Assembly (NCBI GenBank): GCA_045629585.1
Contig: JAZQRM010000083.1
Span: 22,905-86,904, forward strand
Length of the DNA: 64,000 bases
From: Taishania sp045629585
GTDB taxonomy: Bacteria; Bacteroidota; Bacteroidia; Flavobacteriales_D; Crocinitomicaceae
Direction: 5' to 3'
Shown here piece after piece: positions 53,639 to 63,456 of this stretch. Every line of letters begins with the position of its first letter. The stretch's first letter is position 1. Below the pieces are notes generated by a model. It was not told the DNA's origin. It was given only the letters and a program-made list of their open reading frames with translations, and searched no databases. A program made the translations under genes and the position numbers.

Positions 53639-54353
53639 AATAGTAGCAGTAGGTATTTTATCTATTGGTTCACTACAAGCTCAAAACTTCCAATATAAAG
53701 GAAAGATTGTTTTTGAGAGAAAGACAAATTTGCAGAAGATCGAAGGTCTACCTCCTTTTATGCAAAAAATGGCCGATGAGTTGAAGTATAAAGTCGATAA
53801 TTTCGAATTGATATTTGATGACAAACAAAGTGCGTTTTTGCCTTTGGACGTTAGTAATGCTCAGCCTGGAATGGCTGATTACTTAACAATCAAAAATAAA
53901 GTTTATACCACCGCTGAAACAGGTGAACGTATGACTGTTATCGATCTTATGGGGACAAAAGTATTTTTGAAAGATACAGCTGTTGATCGAACATGGATTA
54001 TTACAGAAAACACAAGAAATATTGCGGGTTATAACTGTCGAATGGCAATAAACCCTGTAAATGACTCAACCCGATTATACGCTTGGTACTCTATTGAAAT
54101 TGTTCCTCCGGTTGGACCAGAAACTTTCTTTGGATTACCTGGAGCTATTTTGGGTTTAGCTACAGAAGATGGAGGAGTGGTTTACTTTGCTAAATCTGTC
54201 GAATTTGATGAGCCTGACCCTAAAAAGTTTGATTATCAAATTGGTAAAGGAGAGGTGACCAGTATCTCTAAGTTTAAAGAAGAAATGACAAAACGAATGG
54301 GGAATAACCCAATGGCAAAAGGCATGATCGCAGGATTCTTTAAATGGTATTAA
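53613..54353 (+). CDS. GLPGLI family secreted protein
   Basis: 246 residues. Signal peptide (IFKIVAVGILSIGSLQAQ), beta-rich body, and the diagnostic motif near residue 178, here FFGLPGAILGL. GLPGLI proteins often sit beside outer-membrane barrels in Bacteroidota, as here (26-nt overlap with the barrel gene). Function unknown; probably a periplasmic partner of that barrel. Confidence 0.87.
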   Translation: MLILKDIFKIVAVGILSIGSLQAQNFQYKGKIVFERKTNLQKIEGLPPFMQKMADELKYKVDNFELIFDDKQSAFLPLDVSNAQPGMADYLTIKNKVYTTAETGERMTVIDLMGTKVFLKDTAVDRTWIITENTRNIAGYNCRMAINPVNDSTRLYAWYSIEIVPPVGPETFFGLPGAILGLATEDGGVVYFAKSVEFDEPDPKKFDYQIGKGEVTSISKFKEEMTKRMGNNPMAKGMIAGFFKWY

Positions 54354-54355
54354 AT

Positions 54356-54386
54356 AAAATAGGCGGAGATTATCTCCGCCTATTTT
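54356..54386. terminator. bidirectional terminator between GLPGLI and nfu genes
   Basis: Perfect 14-bp stem AAAATAGGCGGAGA / TCTCCGCCTATTTT with a TTA loop, symmetric A/T tracts. Confidence 0.9.
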
Positions 54387-54405
54387 GTTATTAGTTGTAA
54401 TCTTT

Positions 54406-55020
54406 TTAGCCGTTAATTGCTACGACTTCTGTTACTTCAGGAATGTGTTGCATTAATAAACGTTCGATTCCGCCTTTTAACGTTGCAGTAGAAGATGGAC
54501 ATCCAGAACAAGACCCTTTCAAAACTACTTTTACAACTCCGTTGTCGTATCCTAAATAATCAATAGCACCTCCATCATTTTCAACTGCTGGACGTACGTA
54601 CTCATCTAAGATGTTTGCAATTGCATCATCATAATCAGAAGGCTCCAATTTAGATAATTCTAATTTTTGAACGCTATCTTCTTCTTGTTGTTCGATGGAA
54701 TGCGTTTTAGAAGGCATAGCGATTAAAACTTCGCCACCATTTTCAATAAAGTCTTTAATGAATTGGCGAACTTCCATTGTAATGAAATCCCAACCTACGT
54801 TATCTGTTTTTGTAACCGTAACAAAGTTAGCGGCCATAAATACGCCGTCAACAAAGGGAAATTGTAATAAAGCTTCCGCTAAAGGGGAATAACCTTTGGC
54901 TTCTGCCATTGATTTAAATTCTACTGAATCACCTGTACCTAATAGATATTTGTTTGCAACAAATTTCATTGTACTTGGGTTGGGAGTCATCTCCGCATAT
55001 ACTGTAACTGGAACTTTCAT
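54406..55020 (-). CDS. Nfu-type iron-sulfur cluster scaffold
   Basis: 204 residues. An N-terminal Nfu_N domain (PNPSTMKFVANKYL, then FPFVDGVFMAANFVTVTK) is followed by a NifU C-terminal domain with the cluster-binding CSGCPSSTATLKGGIE near residue 174. It assembles or carries [4Fe-4S] clusters to client proteins such as ActB or QueG. Good promoter upstream. Confidence 0.93.
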   Translation of the reverse strand: MKVPVTVYAEMTPNPSTMKFVANKYLLGTGDSVEFKSMAEAKGYSPLAEALLQFPFVDGVFMAANFVTVTKTDNVGWDFITMEVRQFIKDFIENGGEVLIAMPSKTHSIEQQEEDSVQKLELSKLEPSDYDDAIANILDEYVRPAVENDGGAIDYLGYDNGVVKVVLKGSCSGCPSSTATLKGGIERLLMQHIPEVTEVVAING

Positions 55021-55037
55021 CTCTTGTATTGTTTATA

Positions 55038-55068
55038 CAAAAATAGTCCTTTTAACAAAATATTTCAA
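55038..55068 (-). promoter_or_regulatory. nfu promoter
   Basis: On the minus strand TTG (55068-55066), 20 nt, TATTTTTG (55045-55038): full consensus, about 18 nt ahead of the ATG. Confidence 0.7.
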
Positions 55069-55113
55069 TCATAAAACAATTACTTAACAAACGATTTTTT
55101 AAATTTGAGAAGT

Positions 55114-55572
55114 ATGTCTAAATATGTTCGTTTATTGGCTTGTTTTCAACTGATGTTATTGGTTTCCATTAATGTTGGAATAAGTGTTTATGCGCATACA
55201 TGTTTAAATTCTGGAGAGCAAACGATTTTATTTTCACTTAATGATGACCCATGTTCGTCTAAAGATGAACTAGTGAAAGTGGAAGACTCCAATTGTTGTT
55301 CACATGAATCGACGGTTGTCTCTCATCAAGAAGGGAATTGTTGTGATGTTGAACAACAGATTCTACAGTCCGATGACAATTATATACATATCGGGATTGA
55401 TGAATTAGTTCAGTTAGGACATCATTCTATATTCAGTCAGTACTATAATAGATTTTTCCTCACAGAGGATCAAATAAAATCTGCAGTATTTAAAGTTGAG
55501 GTTGTTGCTTATGCACCACCTATATTACAAGGCAGATCAATTCATCTAGTTAATAAGGTGTTTACGATTTAG
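55114..55572 (+). CDS. HYC_CC_PP family exported protein
   Basis: 152 residues from ATG 55114; the longer TTG at 55105 lies within TAAATTTG (55100-55107), which looks like a -7 box. N-terminal signal or anchor (LLACFQLMLLVSINVGISVYAHTC), then two vicinal cysteine pairs at about 61-62 (SNCCSHES) and 76-77 (GNCCDVEQ) and APP near the C-terminus, the HYC_CC_PP pattern. It lies 47 nt before a TonB receptor. A periplasmic metal-handling role is inferred from context. Confidence 0.8.
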   Translation: MSKYVRLLACFQLMLLVSINVGISVYAHTCLNSGEQTILFSLNDDPCSSKDELVKVEDSNCCSHESTVVSHQEGNCCDVEQQILQSDDNYIHIGIDELVQLGHHSIFSQYYNRFFLTEDQIKSAVFKVEVVAYAPPILQGRSIHLVNKVFTI

Positions 55573-55619
55573 AATGTTCTAAACTATTGTTTTAGTTCAA
55601 TCTATAATCGTAATAAATC

Positions 55620-57827
55620 ATGAAATACATACTATTAGTAAGCTTGCTCTTCATTTCTGGAGGCACTTTTGCACAATTCAAAGGAGTCATATTTGGCTCA
55701 CAAGACGGGAAAATTGATCCTATATGGGGAGCAAAAGTTTTTTTACTCAATGCAAAAGAAGGTGCGGTCACAAATGACCAAGGAGAATTTGAATTGATTC
55801 TCCCGAAACTTTTACCAGATACACTTATTATTCGTGCGATTGGCTTTATATCAGACACTTTAATTGTCACAAAAGAGGATCGTTTCGCCAATTATTCTTT
55901 TAAACTATATCCAGAGAATGAACTGGAAGAGGTGGTCATTCAAGGTCGACAGCAATCAAAGTCTATTAATAAGCTAAAGGTTCTCCATGTAGAAGAGATA
56001 GGTTTGAATGAATTGCGAAAAGCAGCTTGTTGTAATTTAGCCGAATCTTTTGAAACCAATGTTTCTGTAGATGTGAATTATACGGATGCTGTTTCTGGAG
56101 CACGTACCATACAAATGATGGGGTTGGAAGGTACTTACACGCAAATCCAATTTGAAAATATACCTTACTTACGTGGTTTAGAGCAACCTTTTGGACTTTC
56201 GAGTTTCCCTGGAACCTGGATTAATTCTATTCAAATTACTAAAGGGACAGGAACGGTTATTAACGGATATGAATCGATGGCTGGTTTGGTAAATATTGAG
56301 ATGTTTAAGCCAGAAAAGATGGATGAGTTATTTGTCAACTATTATTCAAACATCTATACACGTAATGAGTTCAATATTCACGGTTCTATGCATGTTGGCA
56401 AAAGTTGGAGCACCGCGCTTTTTGGACATCTAAGTGGTACATTAGTGGCAATGGATAATAATCGAGATGGATTTATGGATATGCCAATCGGTGGTTTGGC
56501 TGCTTTTAATAATCGGTGGTCGTATGAAGGAAAGAAGATGGAGGCTCAAATCGGTGTAAATGCCTATTATGAAAATCGATTTGGTGGTCAAATGGCCTTT
56601 AGACCGTGGGAAAAGGATAGCTCAAGATATGGAATGCATACCATAAATAAGCATGTTGATGTGTACGCTAAAACTGGTTTTTTTCTCAAACGACCACGTA
56701 CTTCTATCGGTGTGGTGTACAATCTAAAATATCATGACATCATGGCTCAATTTGGTCGCCGCACTTTGAATGGAACTGAAGCTCGAGGTTATGTAAATGC
56801 GATCTTCGAAAGTGACTTTGGTAGTCCATTACACAAATATAAAGCTGGAATAAGTTCTGTTTTTATTGATATGAATCAGCAAGTACAAGGTTTGACCGAT
56901 AATCGAATAGAGATTGTTCCTGGGGCCTTCGGTGAGTATACTTATGCTGGAAATCGGTTTACAGGAGTAGTAGGTGCACGGTTGGATTATCATAATCTTT
57001 ATGGATTACAGTTTACTCCACGTATTTATGGTAAATATGCGATTACTGAAAGGATCGATTTTCGTTTTACGGCCGGTCGAGGCTGGAGGGTACCAAATTA
57101 CTTAATTGATAACGTTTCACTCCTTGCAACTTCACGTTCATGGGTTGCTCCATCTGCTGTTTCGCCAGAAATCTCTTGGAATTTTGGAGGCTCATATGTT
57201 CAAAGTTTTAAATTATTTAAGCGTACTTCTACTGTGGTTTTGGATTATTATCATACGTTGTTCACAAATCAATTAATTGTCGATCGAGATCAATCTGTAA
57301 ATGAAATAGTTTTCAGAAATTATAGTGGTAAATCTTTTTCTAATAGTTTCCAAGCAGAATTTAGTTTTGAGCCTATTAAGCGTTTTGAAGTTCGTCTAGC
57401 GTATAAGTATTTAGATGTTCGGGCCCAATATGGAGGGAAACTGCAGCAAAAAGTAATGGTGCCTAATCATCGTGGCTTTGTTAATCTTGCATACCGCACT
57501 CGAAATAATAAATGGGAATTTGATTGGACTACCAGTCTTTTTGGTAAAGCACGTTTGCCAGTTAATGAATTACCGAATGGAACCTTAACAACCGATAATT
57601 GGAGTAAAGTTTATCCTATGATGTCGGCTCAGATAACGTATAAATTGAAAAAATGGGAAATTTATATTGGAGGAGAAAATTTGACTAATTATCGTCAGAA
57701 GCACCCTATTATCGAGGCATCCAATCCTTTTGGCTCGTCTTTTGATGCTACTAGGGTCTGGGGACCAATTGTAGGAACTAATATTTATGTTGGATTTCGT
57801 TTTAAAATAACACATGATCATGAGTAG
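55620..57827 (+). CDS. TonB-dependent receptor, probable metal/metallophore uptake
   Basis: 735 residues. Signal peptide, CarboxypepD_reg-like domain (about 20-95), plug domain with IQMMGLEGTYTQIQFENIPYL and ITKGTGTVINGYESMAGLVNIE, then the barrel ending GTNIYVGFRFKI. A vicinal pair C137-C138 (KAACCNLAESF) sits at the start of the plug. It lies between two Cys-rich small proteins. Copper or a similar soft metal is the likely cargo by context. Confidence 0.9.
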   Translation: MKYILLVSLLFISGGTFAQFKGVIFGSQDGKIDPIWGAKVFLLNAKEGAVTNDQGEFELILPKLLPDTLIIRAIGFISDTLIVTKEDRFANYSFKLYPENELEEVVIQGRQQSKSINKLKVLHVEEIGLNELRKAACCNLAESFETNVSVDVNYTDAVSGARTIQMMGLEGTYTQIQFENIPYLRGLEQPFGLSSFPGTWINSIQITKGTGTVINGYESMAGLVNIEMFKPEKMDELFVNYYSNIYTRNEFNIHGSMHVGKSWSTALFGHLSGTLVAMDNNRDGFMDMPIGGLAAFNNRWSYEGKKMEAQIGVNAYYENRFGGQMAFRPWEKDSSRYGMHTINKHVDVYAKTGFFLKRPRTSIGVVYNLKYHDIMAQFGRRTLNGTEARGYVNAIFESDFGSPLHKYKAGISSVFIDMNQQVQGLTDNRIEIVPGAFGEYTYAGNRFTGVVGARLDYHNLYGLQFTPRIYGKYAITERIDFRFTAGRGWRVPNYLIDNVSLLATSRSWVAPSAVSPEISWNFGGSYVQSFKLFKRTSTVVLDYYHTLFTNQLIVDRDQSVNEIVFRNYSGKSFSNSFQAEFSFEPIKRFEVRLAYKYLDVRAQYGGKLQQKVMVPNHRGFVNLAYRTRNNKWEFDWTTSLFGKARLPVNELPNGTLTTDNWSKVYPMMSAQITYKLKKWEIYIGGENLTNYRQKHPIIEASNPFGSSFDATRVWGPIVGTNIYVGFRFKITHDHE

Positions 57828-58167
57828 TAAATTTGTTTGTTTTTTATTAATCTTATCTAGTTTTGGATTTGTGTCTGCACAATCTAATATTGAAGTTGTT
57901 AAAATCAACACCTCAGCAGAATGTGGAACTTGTGAGAAGATTTTGGAAGATCATTTGAACTATGTAAAAGGTATTTTGTATGCTGATTTAGATGTTGAAA
58001 CTAAAGTTTTAGTAGTAAAATATAATACTAAAAAAACTTCTTTAGAAAAAATTAAGGAAGAGATTTCGCATTTAGGCTATGACGCTGATGAGGTAAAAGC
58101 TAATGCAGTTAAGCAGAATTCCTTACCTAAGTGTTGTCAACCAGGTGGTATGATTCAAAAAAAATAA
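57814..58167 (+). CDS. secreted heavy-metal-associated (HMA) domain protein
   Basis: 117 residues from ATG 57814 (ATG 57820 also possible). Signal peptide ending in FVSAQ, then an HMA ferredoxin-like domain with the metal-binding C37-G-T-C40 and the usual LGYDADEV near its end; the C-terminus has another pair, C107-C108 (LPKCCQPGG). It overlaps the TonB receptor gene by 14 nt. Likely a periplasmic metallochaperone. Confidence 0.9.
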   Translation: MIMSSKFVCFLLILSSFGFVSAQSNIEVVKINTSAECGTCEKILEDHLNYVKGILYADLDVETKVLVVKYNTKKTSLEKIKEEISHLGYDADEVKANAVKQNSLPKCCQPGGMIQKK

Positions 58168-58189
58168 TTTTTCTTAATCTTCATCTATG

Positions 58190-58220
58190 TTGTGTAGTAG
58201 GTTGAGAAATATTAATTTTG
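58190..58220 (+). promoter_or_regulatory. metK promoter
   Basis: TTG (58190-58192), 20 nt, TAATTTTG (58213-58220); a second -7-like TACTTTTG follows at 58221-58228. The leader is then under 35 nt, too short for a SAM riboswitch. Confidence 0.65.
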
Positions 58221-58257
58221 TACTTTTGCTAACTGTTTTAAAATTAATCTTAACAAG

Positions 58258-59514
58258 ATGCCATATTTGTTTACATCGGAGTCTGTATCAGAAGGACATC
58301 CGGACAAAGTTTCAGACCAAATTTCAGATGCATTGATCGACCATTTTATGGCGTTAGATCCACAATCTAAGGTTGCATGTGAAACATTGGTAACTACAGG
58401 TCAAGTAGTATTGGCTGGTGAGGTAAAAACGAACGCTTATTTAGATGTTCAAAAAATTGCACGTGATACGATTGCAAAAATTGGATATACTAAGTCTGAA
58501 TATATGTTTGACGCTAATTCTTGTGGTATTCTTTCTGCAATACACGAGCAATCTGCTGATATCAATCAAGGAGTTGAACGCGCTAACCCTGAAGAGCAAG
58601 GTGCGGGAGATCAAGGAATGATGTTTGGTTATGCGACAAAAGAAACAGAAAACTACATGCCATTGGCATTGGATTTAGCGCACAAAATCTTACAAGAATT
58701 GTCGCAAATCCGTCGTCATGAGCCAGAAGTAATCGGTTATTTACGTCCAGACGCTAAATCACAAGTTACGATTGAATATTCAGATGACAACGTTCCTCAA
58801 CGAATTGATACAATTGTTGTATCTACGCAGCATGATGATTTCGCTGGTGAAGCAGAAATGTTAGATAAAATTAAATCTGATATCATCAACATCGTAATTC
58901 CAAGAGTACTTGCTAAATTGCCTGCGCATATTCAAGCATTGTTTACAAACGAGATTACTTACCACATCAACCCAACAGGAATTTTCGTAATCGGAGGACC
59001 TCATGGAGATACAGGTTTGACAGGTCGTAAGATCATCGTTGATACATACGGAGGTAAAGGAGCGCACGGTGGTGGTGCTTTCTCCGGAAAAGATCCATCT
59101 AAAGTAGACCGTTCAGCGGCTTATGCTACTCGCCATATTGCGAAGAACATGGTTGCGGCTGGTTTATGTGATGAAGTATTGGTTCAAGTTTCTTACGCAA
59201 TTGGTGTAGCTAAACCAACAGGTTTGTACATTAACACATACGGAACTGCTAAAGTTGATATGACTGATGGTGAAATCGCTAACAAGATTTCTAATATTTT
59301 TGACTTAAGACCTTACTTTATCGAGCAACGTTTAAAGTTACGTAACCCTATGTACTCTGAAACTGCAGCGTACGGACATATGGGACGTAAGAATGAAGTG
59401 GTTACTAAAACTTTCTTTGATTCTCACGGAAAAACGTTTACGAAAGAAGTAGAATTGTTTACATGGGAAAAATTAGACTATGTTGATGCTGTTAAAGCTG
59501 AATTCGGAATCTAA
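58258..59514 (+). CDS. metK: S-adenosylmethionine synthase
   Basis: 418 residues. ESVSEGHPDKVSDQISDA near the N-terminus, GAGDQGMMFGYA and GGGAFSGKDPSKVDRSAAY are the three family signatures. It makes SAM from methionine and ATP; QueA in this window uses SAM as substrate. Own promoter and terminator. Confidence 0.97.
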   Translation: MPYLFTSESVSEGHPDKVSDQISDALIDHFMALDPQSKVACETLVTTGQVVLAGEVKTNAYLDVQKIARDTIAKIGYTKSEYMFDANSCGILSAIHEQSADINQGVERANPEEQGAGDQGMMFGYATKETENYMPLALDLAHKILQELSQIRRHEPEVIGYLRPDAKSQVTIEYSDDNVPQRIDTIVVSTQHDDFAGEAEMLDKIKSDIINIVIPRVLAKLPAHIQALFTNEITYHINPTGIFVIGGPHGDTGLTGRKIIVDTYGGKGAHGGGAFSGKDPSKVDRSAAYATRHIAKNMVAAGLCDEVLVQVSYAIGVAKPTGLYINTYGTAKVDMTDGEIANKISNIFDLRPYFIEQRLKLRNPMYSETAAYGHMGRKNEVVTKTFFDSHGKTFTKEVELFTWEKLDYVDAVKAEFGI

Positions 59515-59532
59515 TCCAAGAATACAGATACT

Positions 59533-59568
59533 AAAAAGCCCTTTCATTAATTTGAAAGGGCTTTTTTT
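59533..59568 (+). terminator. metK terminator
   Basis: AAAAAGCCCTTTC (59533-59545) with GAAAGGGCTTTTT (59554-59566), 8-nt loop, T-run. Confidence 0.9.
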
Positions 59569-59648
59569 ATGCTGTTAGCGTGGGTTTAGTTCGCAGTTCA
59601 TGTGAACTTTATTTACAAGTTAACATCAAAGGAGCTAGAAAGTTAGTT

Positions 59649-59686
59649 TGTCACAAAAAAAAAGTCCGATCATTACGACCGGACTT
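59649..59686 (-). terminator. terminator of the T9SS type-A gene, copy A of a duplicated sequence
   Basis: Read on the minus strand: AAGTCCG, loop region GTCGTAATGAT, CGGACTT, then a run of T. Near-identical to 63457-63493 (one A more in the A-run). Confidence 0.85.
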
Positions 59687-59691
59687 AAGAT

Positions 59692-62600
59692 TTATTGTTT
59701 GATTATTCTACAAATATCTTTCTTACCAAGATAATGCACCTCGAATAAATATACTCCACTGCTGTAATTGTTTAATGATATTTCATGTATACCTGTAAAG
59801 ATTGTCTTGGTAAATAATTCTTTACCTGTTATGTCATAAACTATAAGTATAAGTGGGTCTGTTGAACTAGAATTTAGTTGAATTCTGTCTGTTGTAGGAT
59901 TTGGAAACAGATTATATAGATTATTATTATTTAGATTCTCTACCTTTAGGAAAGGTAAACCATTTTGATATAAAATAGTTTCAGTAATTGTAGCAAAATT
60001 TCCTAATGACCTATAGGTACAGTATAAATTAACTTGTAGGACATAAATACCATCTCCATTCGTGGGATTGTGTATTGTTGTTATTTGCTCTGTTACACCA
60101 TTAGAGATAATGTTCCAAATGACCGTTACTTCGTTAATATCACTGTTCCAAATTGAATCTATGTATGCATCTGTTATTCCATTATAATAGATTTCACAAT
60201 TTTCATAAACACTTCCCAAAGAATCTCGATAGATTGAATCAATGAAAGTATTATTGAAAATATAGTTTGAGTCGGTAGGGATAACAATTTGATTAGTTGT
60301 TGAGAGGTTACAAAACGTTTGAATTTCTATTGAATGAATACCTTGACATAGATTCGAAATTAATTGATAATTCGATTCCATGAGTATTGGCCTATCATTA
60401 TTTATTGTTACGGTAAATGGAGGAATCCCCTCCAGTGTTATAGCTAATCTACCATTACAGGAGTCAGGTGCGGTTGGTGATGAAAAAATATTGCTAATGG
60501 CAGGCATAATTTCTGGATGCAAAAGCAAGTTTAATCTAATCGTAGAATCACATCCATTTTGATTACTCAATATGTAATCATATTCACCCGGTTCTAGATA
60601 CGTGACATTGTTTAAATTCCAAGTGAAAGAATCACAAGCAATTTGGTTTATAACAGTTAAAGATGTATCTCTGATTGTTAAATTTAAAAATAGGATGCTA
60701 TCACAACCAAATTGGTTAATTAACGTGTCTGAGTATATTCCTGTTCGGGTGTAGGTTCGGTTTGTTTGGTTCCAGGTGAATTCGGTACAGCTCGATATTG
60801 TAATAGTTGAGTCATGTACGGGATTTATCGTTAAATTTATTTTATTGAGGGTATCTCCTTCTATAAATTCATAGACTCCTGATGTTGTGTAGGTAGTATT
60901 AGCTATTGGCCAATGATATTCTTGACAACTTGTTACAGTGTCTTCTCGAATAGTGAATGGATTTAGAACAGTAATTAGACCAACCTTATGGCCTTGTGGA
61001 TTGGTATAACCTCCTGTAGTAACTTTTCGATTAGATGTTGTAATGTTTGTGGTATTATATCTTCCTGCACTATAACCTGGTAATTCTATGGTTAGTGAAT
61101 CATTTATTATACCGTTGCTGTCAAGTTCTAAAAAGAATGGTTTTGTATTAGATTGTCCTTTACTACCTGTTAATAGGATACTATTATTACTATTATTTAG
61201 GTGAAAGTCATAGAAATTTGATCGAGTTGATGTATAGGCAAATTGCCAATCAGCTGAATATGTTTCGTAATCTATCTTATAAAATCGGTTAGGTTGACTG
61301 TTATTATTTGTTTTCGCTAGTAAATAAATTTTGTTGTTGGTTAAATCAAAATGAGATTTTATAAGACTTCCAAAGTTCAGTAAGTTTAGTGAGTGTTCTG
61401 TATGAGTATTCTCAATATGATTATACTTGATAATTGACAAAGATCTAGTTGCATAATTGTTAGCTACTATTAATAGAACGCTGTCATTGAGTTTGTTAAA
61501 ATCTATAAAAGTATAACCCGGTAATTCCAAATTTGAAATGAGGATACTATTAATTGCTCTGTAAAAGTAGAAAAATCTAATTACTGGTCGATTGTTATGA
61601 TCAGAAATGGTTTGAGCCATTATGCATTTTTGATCGTCCAAAGGTTTCATCTTAACTGGGGATTGTACATTGCTGTATGTTGATATAGTTTGCGGTATTG
61701 GGTATGGTTTAAAAATATTTATCTGGTTTACAACATTTACATTATATAAATAAGATTCATTATTCCATATAAATGAATCATAGTTTAGCTCATTTATACT
61801 ATTTGTACTAAATACACTTGTATATTCTGTAGGATTGATTGTTTCACCAAATTCATTTAAGCGTATAATAGTTGTGTTATGTGTATAGTCGCTGTCTAAT
61901 TGTTTGGAAACAACATGTATAAGTGTGTCAGATGTTAAGATATTAAGTGTTGAATTGTCCGAATCTACATCCCTCAAATAGGTTAGCCAATGTCTTGTTG
62001 TCATATGGTTATCATAGCATTCAAGCTTTAATAAATTACCATCTTTTGAAGCAAATAATACTTTATCAGATTGGAAGTTCACCATTTTATGGACAAAGTT
62101 ATCTACTTGTAGACGATTAGGATTGAAAGTATTCAACTGTATAGTTTCTCCTGTCTCTGGTTCTATTTTAAGATGGTATAACTTAGGTAAATTAAATGGA
62201 ACGGGGTGATCTATTGTTCCAAGGAAATAAGGAATGTCGTTTATGAAGTGTATAGCTAAACCTTGCGATAGCCTAGAATCGTTCGGGACACTATTATACA
62301 TCGATTTTGTGTATAATAATTCACCTTCTGGAGATATTTTAGCTACATACCAAGTCCCTCTATAATCGCTATTTTGTCTAATTGCACCAGTGCAATATAT
62401 ATTTGAATTACTATCAATTTCTATTTTAGATAGATATACAGCTCGATTCGTGTTTAATGCACTTGTGAAGTCCCATTCCATTTGATGCGTACGTAAATTA
62501 TATTTTTTCAAAGAAATAGGATCATTTGTAGGATTAGCGACTCCACTAGAGTATGGGATGTAAAGAAAGTCATCTTTAATTGTTAGAGTTTGAATTTGCA

Positions 62601-63408
62601 GAGAAGTTCTAATTGTGGTTGCGGATATTAATTCGCCAGTTTCTAGATTAAGTTGTGTAATATAATGAGTGTTCAAGGTCCATGTGTTTGTACTGAAAAC
62701 AATTAAAGTAGAGTCTATAGGACTATAAAGAAGTCGTGTTATTACGATTCCGTAACTATTATTCGGTATTTGAGGGTGTTTGATATGCCAGATTGGGGTA
62801 TCCAGATTTAAAGCATTAATGAGTTGAATCGAATCTCCTTTTGAATAAAAAATTAGATTGTCTGGACCAAAATTTATTCTTCTTTCTTCGTTTACCAAGG
62901 AGCTACTGGTATGTGATTTTTGTCTTAGTAGTGTACCATCGTTTTTATCTATTATCTGGATTGTACTGTTATCGGTTACTATTATTAGTTCATTATTATT
63001 AAGGTCATTTATTAAATTTGACCCGCCAGTCCTTGGTAGTTCTACTTCCCAAATTGTATCTCCTGTTTCTGGATTTAAACAAAATAGATTATAACCCTGT
63101 GGTAAAATTGGAGGAGCTTTATGAATATATAAAAGACCATTCTCCGATATAAATATTCTAATAGAAGATGCATAATCAAATTCTCTTTCCCAAATAACAT
63201 TTGTGAGTGTGTCTATGCATTGAATTCTAGACCTTTGAATTTCCTCTTGTACAGTTATCACCATAATGATTTTATCACGATACTTTATGCTAGAGGTTAC
63301 ATATACTTGGTGTTGGTGCTCGTCAACAACTTCTATGTTTTGAACAGAGTTTTGAGCTAATCCAAAGAAAGGTAATAATAGTAATAGTTGCAGTATTTTG
63401 TGGATCAT
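59692..63408 (-). CDS. large T9SS type-A secreted protein with beta-propeller and CDSxTW repeats
   Basis: 1238 residues from ATG 63408; a TTG at 63417 would add three residues. Signal peptide (MIHKILQLLLLLPFFGLAQ). The N-terminal two thirds has PQQ/WD-like propeller strands (for example GDTIWEVELPRTGG, FNPETGDTI-like turns). Near residue 830 begin three tandem modules of the form (S/A)C(Q/T/D)xxxW...Y...G.Y, then further beta domains. The end (NLFPNPTTDRIQLNS ... GVYLFEVHY) is the type-A T9SS sorting domain. Surface-exposed or released; target unknown. Confidence 0.87.
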   Translation of the reverse strand: MIHKILQLLLLLPFFGLAQNSVQNIEVVDEHQHQVYVTSSIKYRDKIIMVITVQEEIQRSRIQCIDTLTNVIWEREFDYASSIRIFISENGLLYIHKAPPILPQGYNLFCLNPETGDTIWEVELPRTGGSNLINDLNNNELIIVTDNSTIQIIDKNDGTLLRQKSHTSSSLVNEERRINFGPDNLIFYSKGDSIQLINALNLDTPIWHIKHPQIPNNSYGIVITRLLYSPIDSTLIVFSTNTWTLNTHYITQLNLETGELISATTIRTSLQIQTLTIKDDFLYIPYSSGVANPTNDPISLKKYNLRTHQMEWDFTSALNTNRAVYLSKIEIDSNSNIYCTGAIRQNSDYRGTWYVAKISPEGELLYTKSMYNSVPNDSRLSQGLAIHFINDIPYFLGTIDHPVPFNLPKLYHLKIEPETGETIQLNTFNPNRLQVDNFVHKMVNFQSDKVLFASKDGNLLKLECYDNHMTTRHWLTYLRDVDSDNSTLNILTSDTLIHVVSKQLDSDYTHNTTIIRLNEFGETINPTEYTSVFSTNSINELNYDSFIWNNESYLYNVNVVNQINIFKPYPIPQTISTYSNVQSPVKMKPLDDQKCIMAQTISDHNNRPVIRFFYFYRAINSILISNLELPGYTFIDFNKLNDSVLLIVANNYATRSLSIIKYNHIENTHTEHSLNLLNFGSLIKSHFDLTNNKIYLLAKTNNNSQPNRFYKIDYETYSADWQFAYTSTRSNFYDFHLNNSNNSILLTGSKGQSNTKPFFLELDSNGIINDSLTIELPGYSAGRYNTTNITTSNRKVTTGGYTNPQGHKVGLITVLNPFTIREDTVTSCQEYHWPIANTTYTTSGVYEFIEGDTLNKINLTINPVHDSTITISSCTEFTWNQTNRTYTRTGIYSDTLINQFGCDSILFLNLTIRDTSLTVINQIACDSFTWNLNNVTYLEPGEYDYILSNQNGCDSTIRLNLLLHPEIMPAISNIFSSPTAPDSCNGRLAITLEGIPPFTVTINNDRPILMESNYQLISNLCQGIHSIEIQTFCNLSTTNQIVIPTDSNYIFNNTFIDSIYRDSLGSVYENCEIYYNGITDAYIDSIWNSDINEVTVIWNIISNGVTEQITTIHNPTNGDGIYVLQVNLYCTYRSLGNFATITETILYQNGLPFLKVENLNNNNLYNLFPNPTTDRIQLNSSSTDPLILIVYDITGKELFTKTIFTGIHEISLNNYSSGVYLFEVHYLGKKDICRIIKQ
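60500..60940 (-). repeat. three tandem ~49-residue CDSxTW modules
   Basis: Units start with SCQEYHWPI, SCTEFTWNQ and ACDSFTWNL, about 147 nt apart, each followed by TYxxxGxY and a GCDSxxxLNL-type strand. A module common in Flavobacteriales T9SS proteins. Confidence 0.7.
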
Positions 63409-63429
63409 CGTCGTCAATTATATTTTGAT

Positions 63430-63437
63430 CAAAGATA
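63430..63437 (-). promoter_or_regulatory. -7 box of the T9SS type-A gene
   Basis: TATCTTTG on the minus strand, 21 nt ahead of the ATG at 63408. The nearest TTG upstream (63464-63462) is 24 nt away, one more than usual. Confidence 0.5.
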
Positions 63438-63456
63438 GCTTTTTTGAAATTATAAG

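Noticed and set aside
58141..58257. SAM riboswitch ahead of metK
   Set aside because: The promoter leaves a leader under 35 nt, too short for a known SAM-binding fold, and no terminator/antiterminator is seen.
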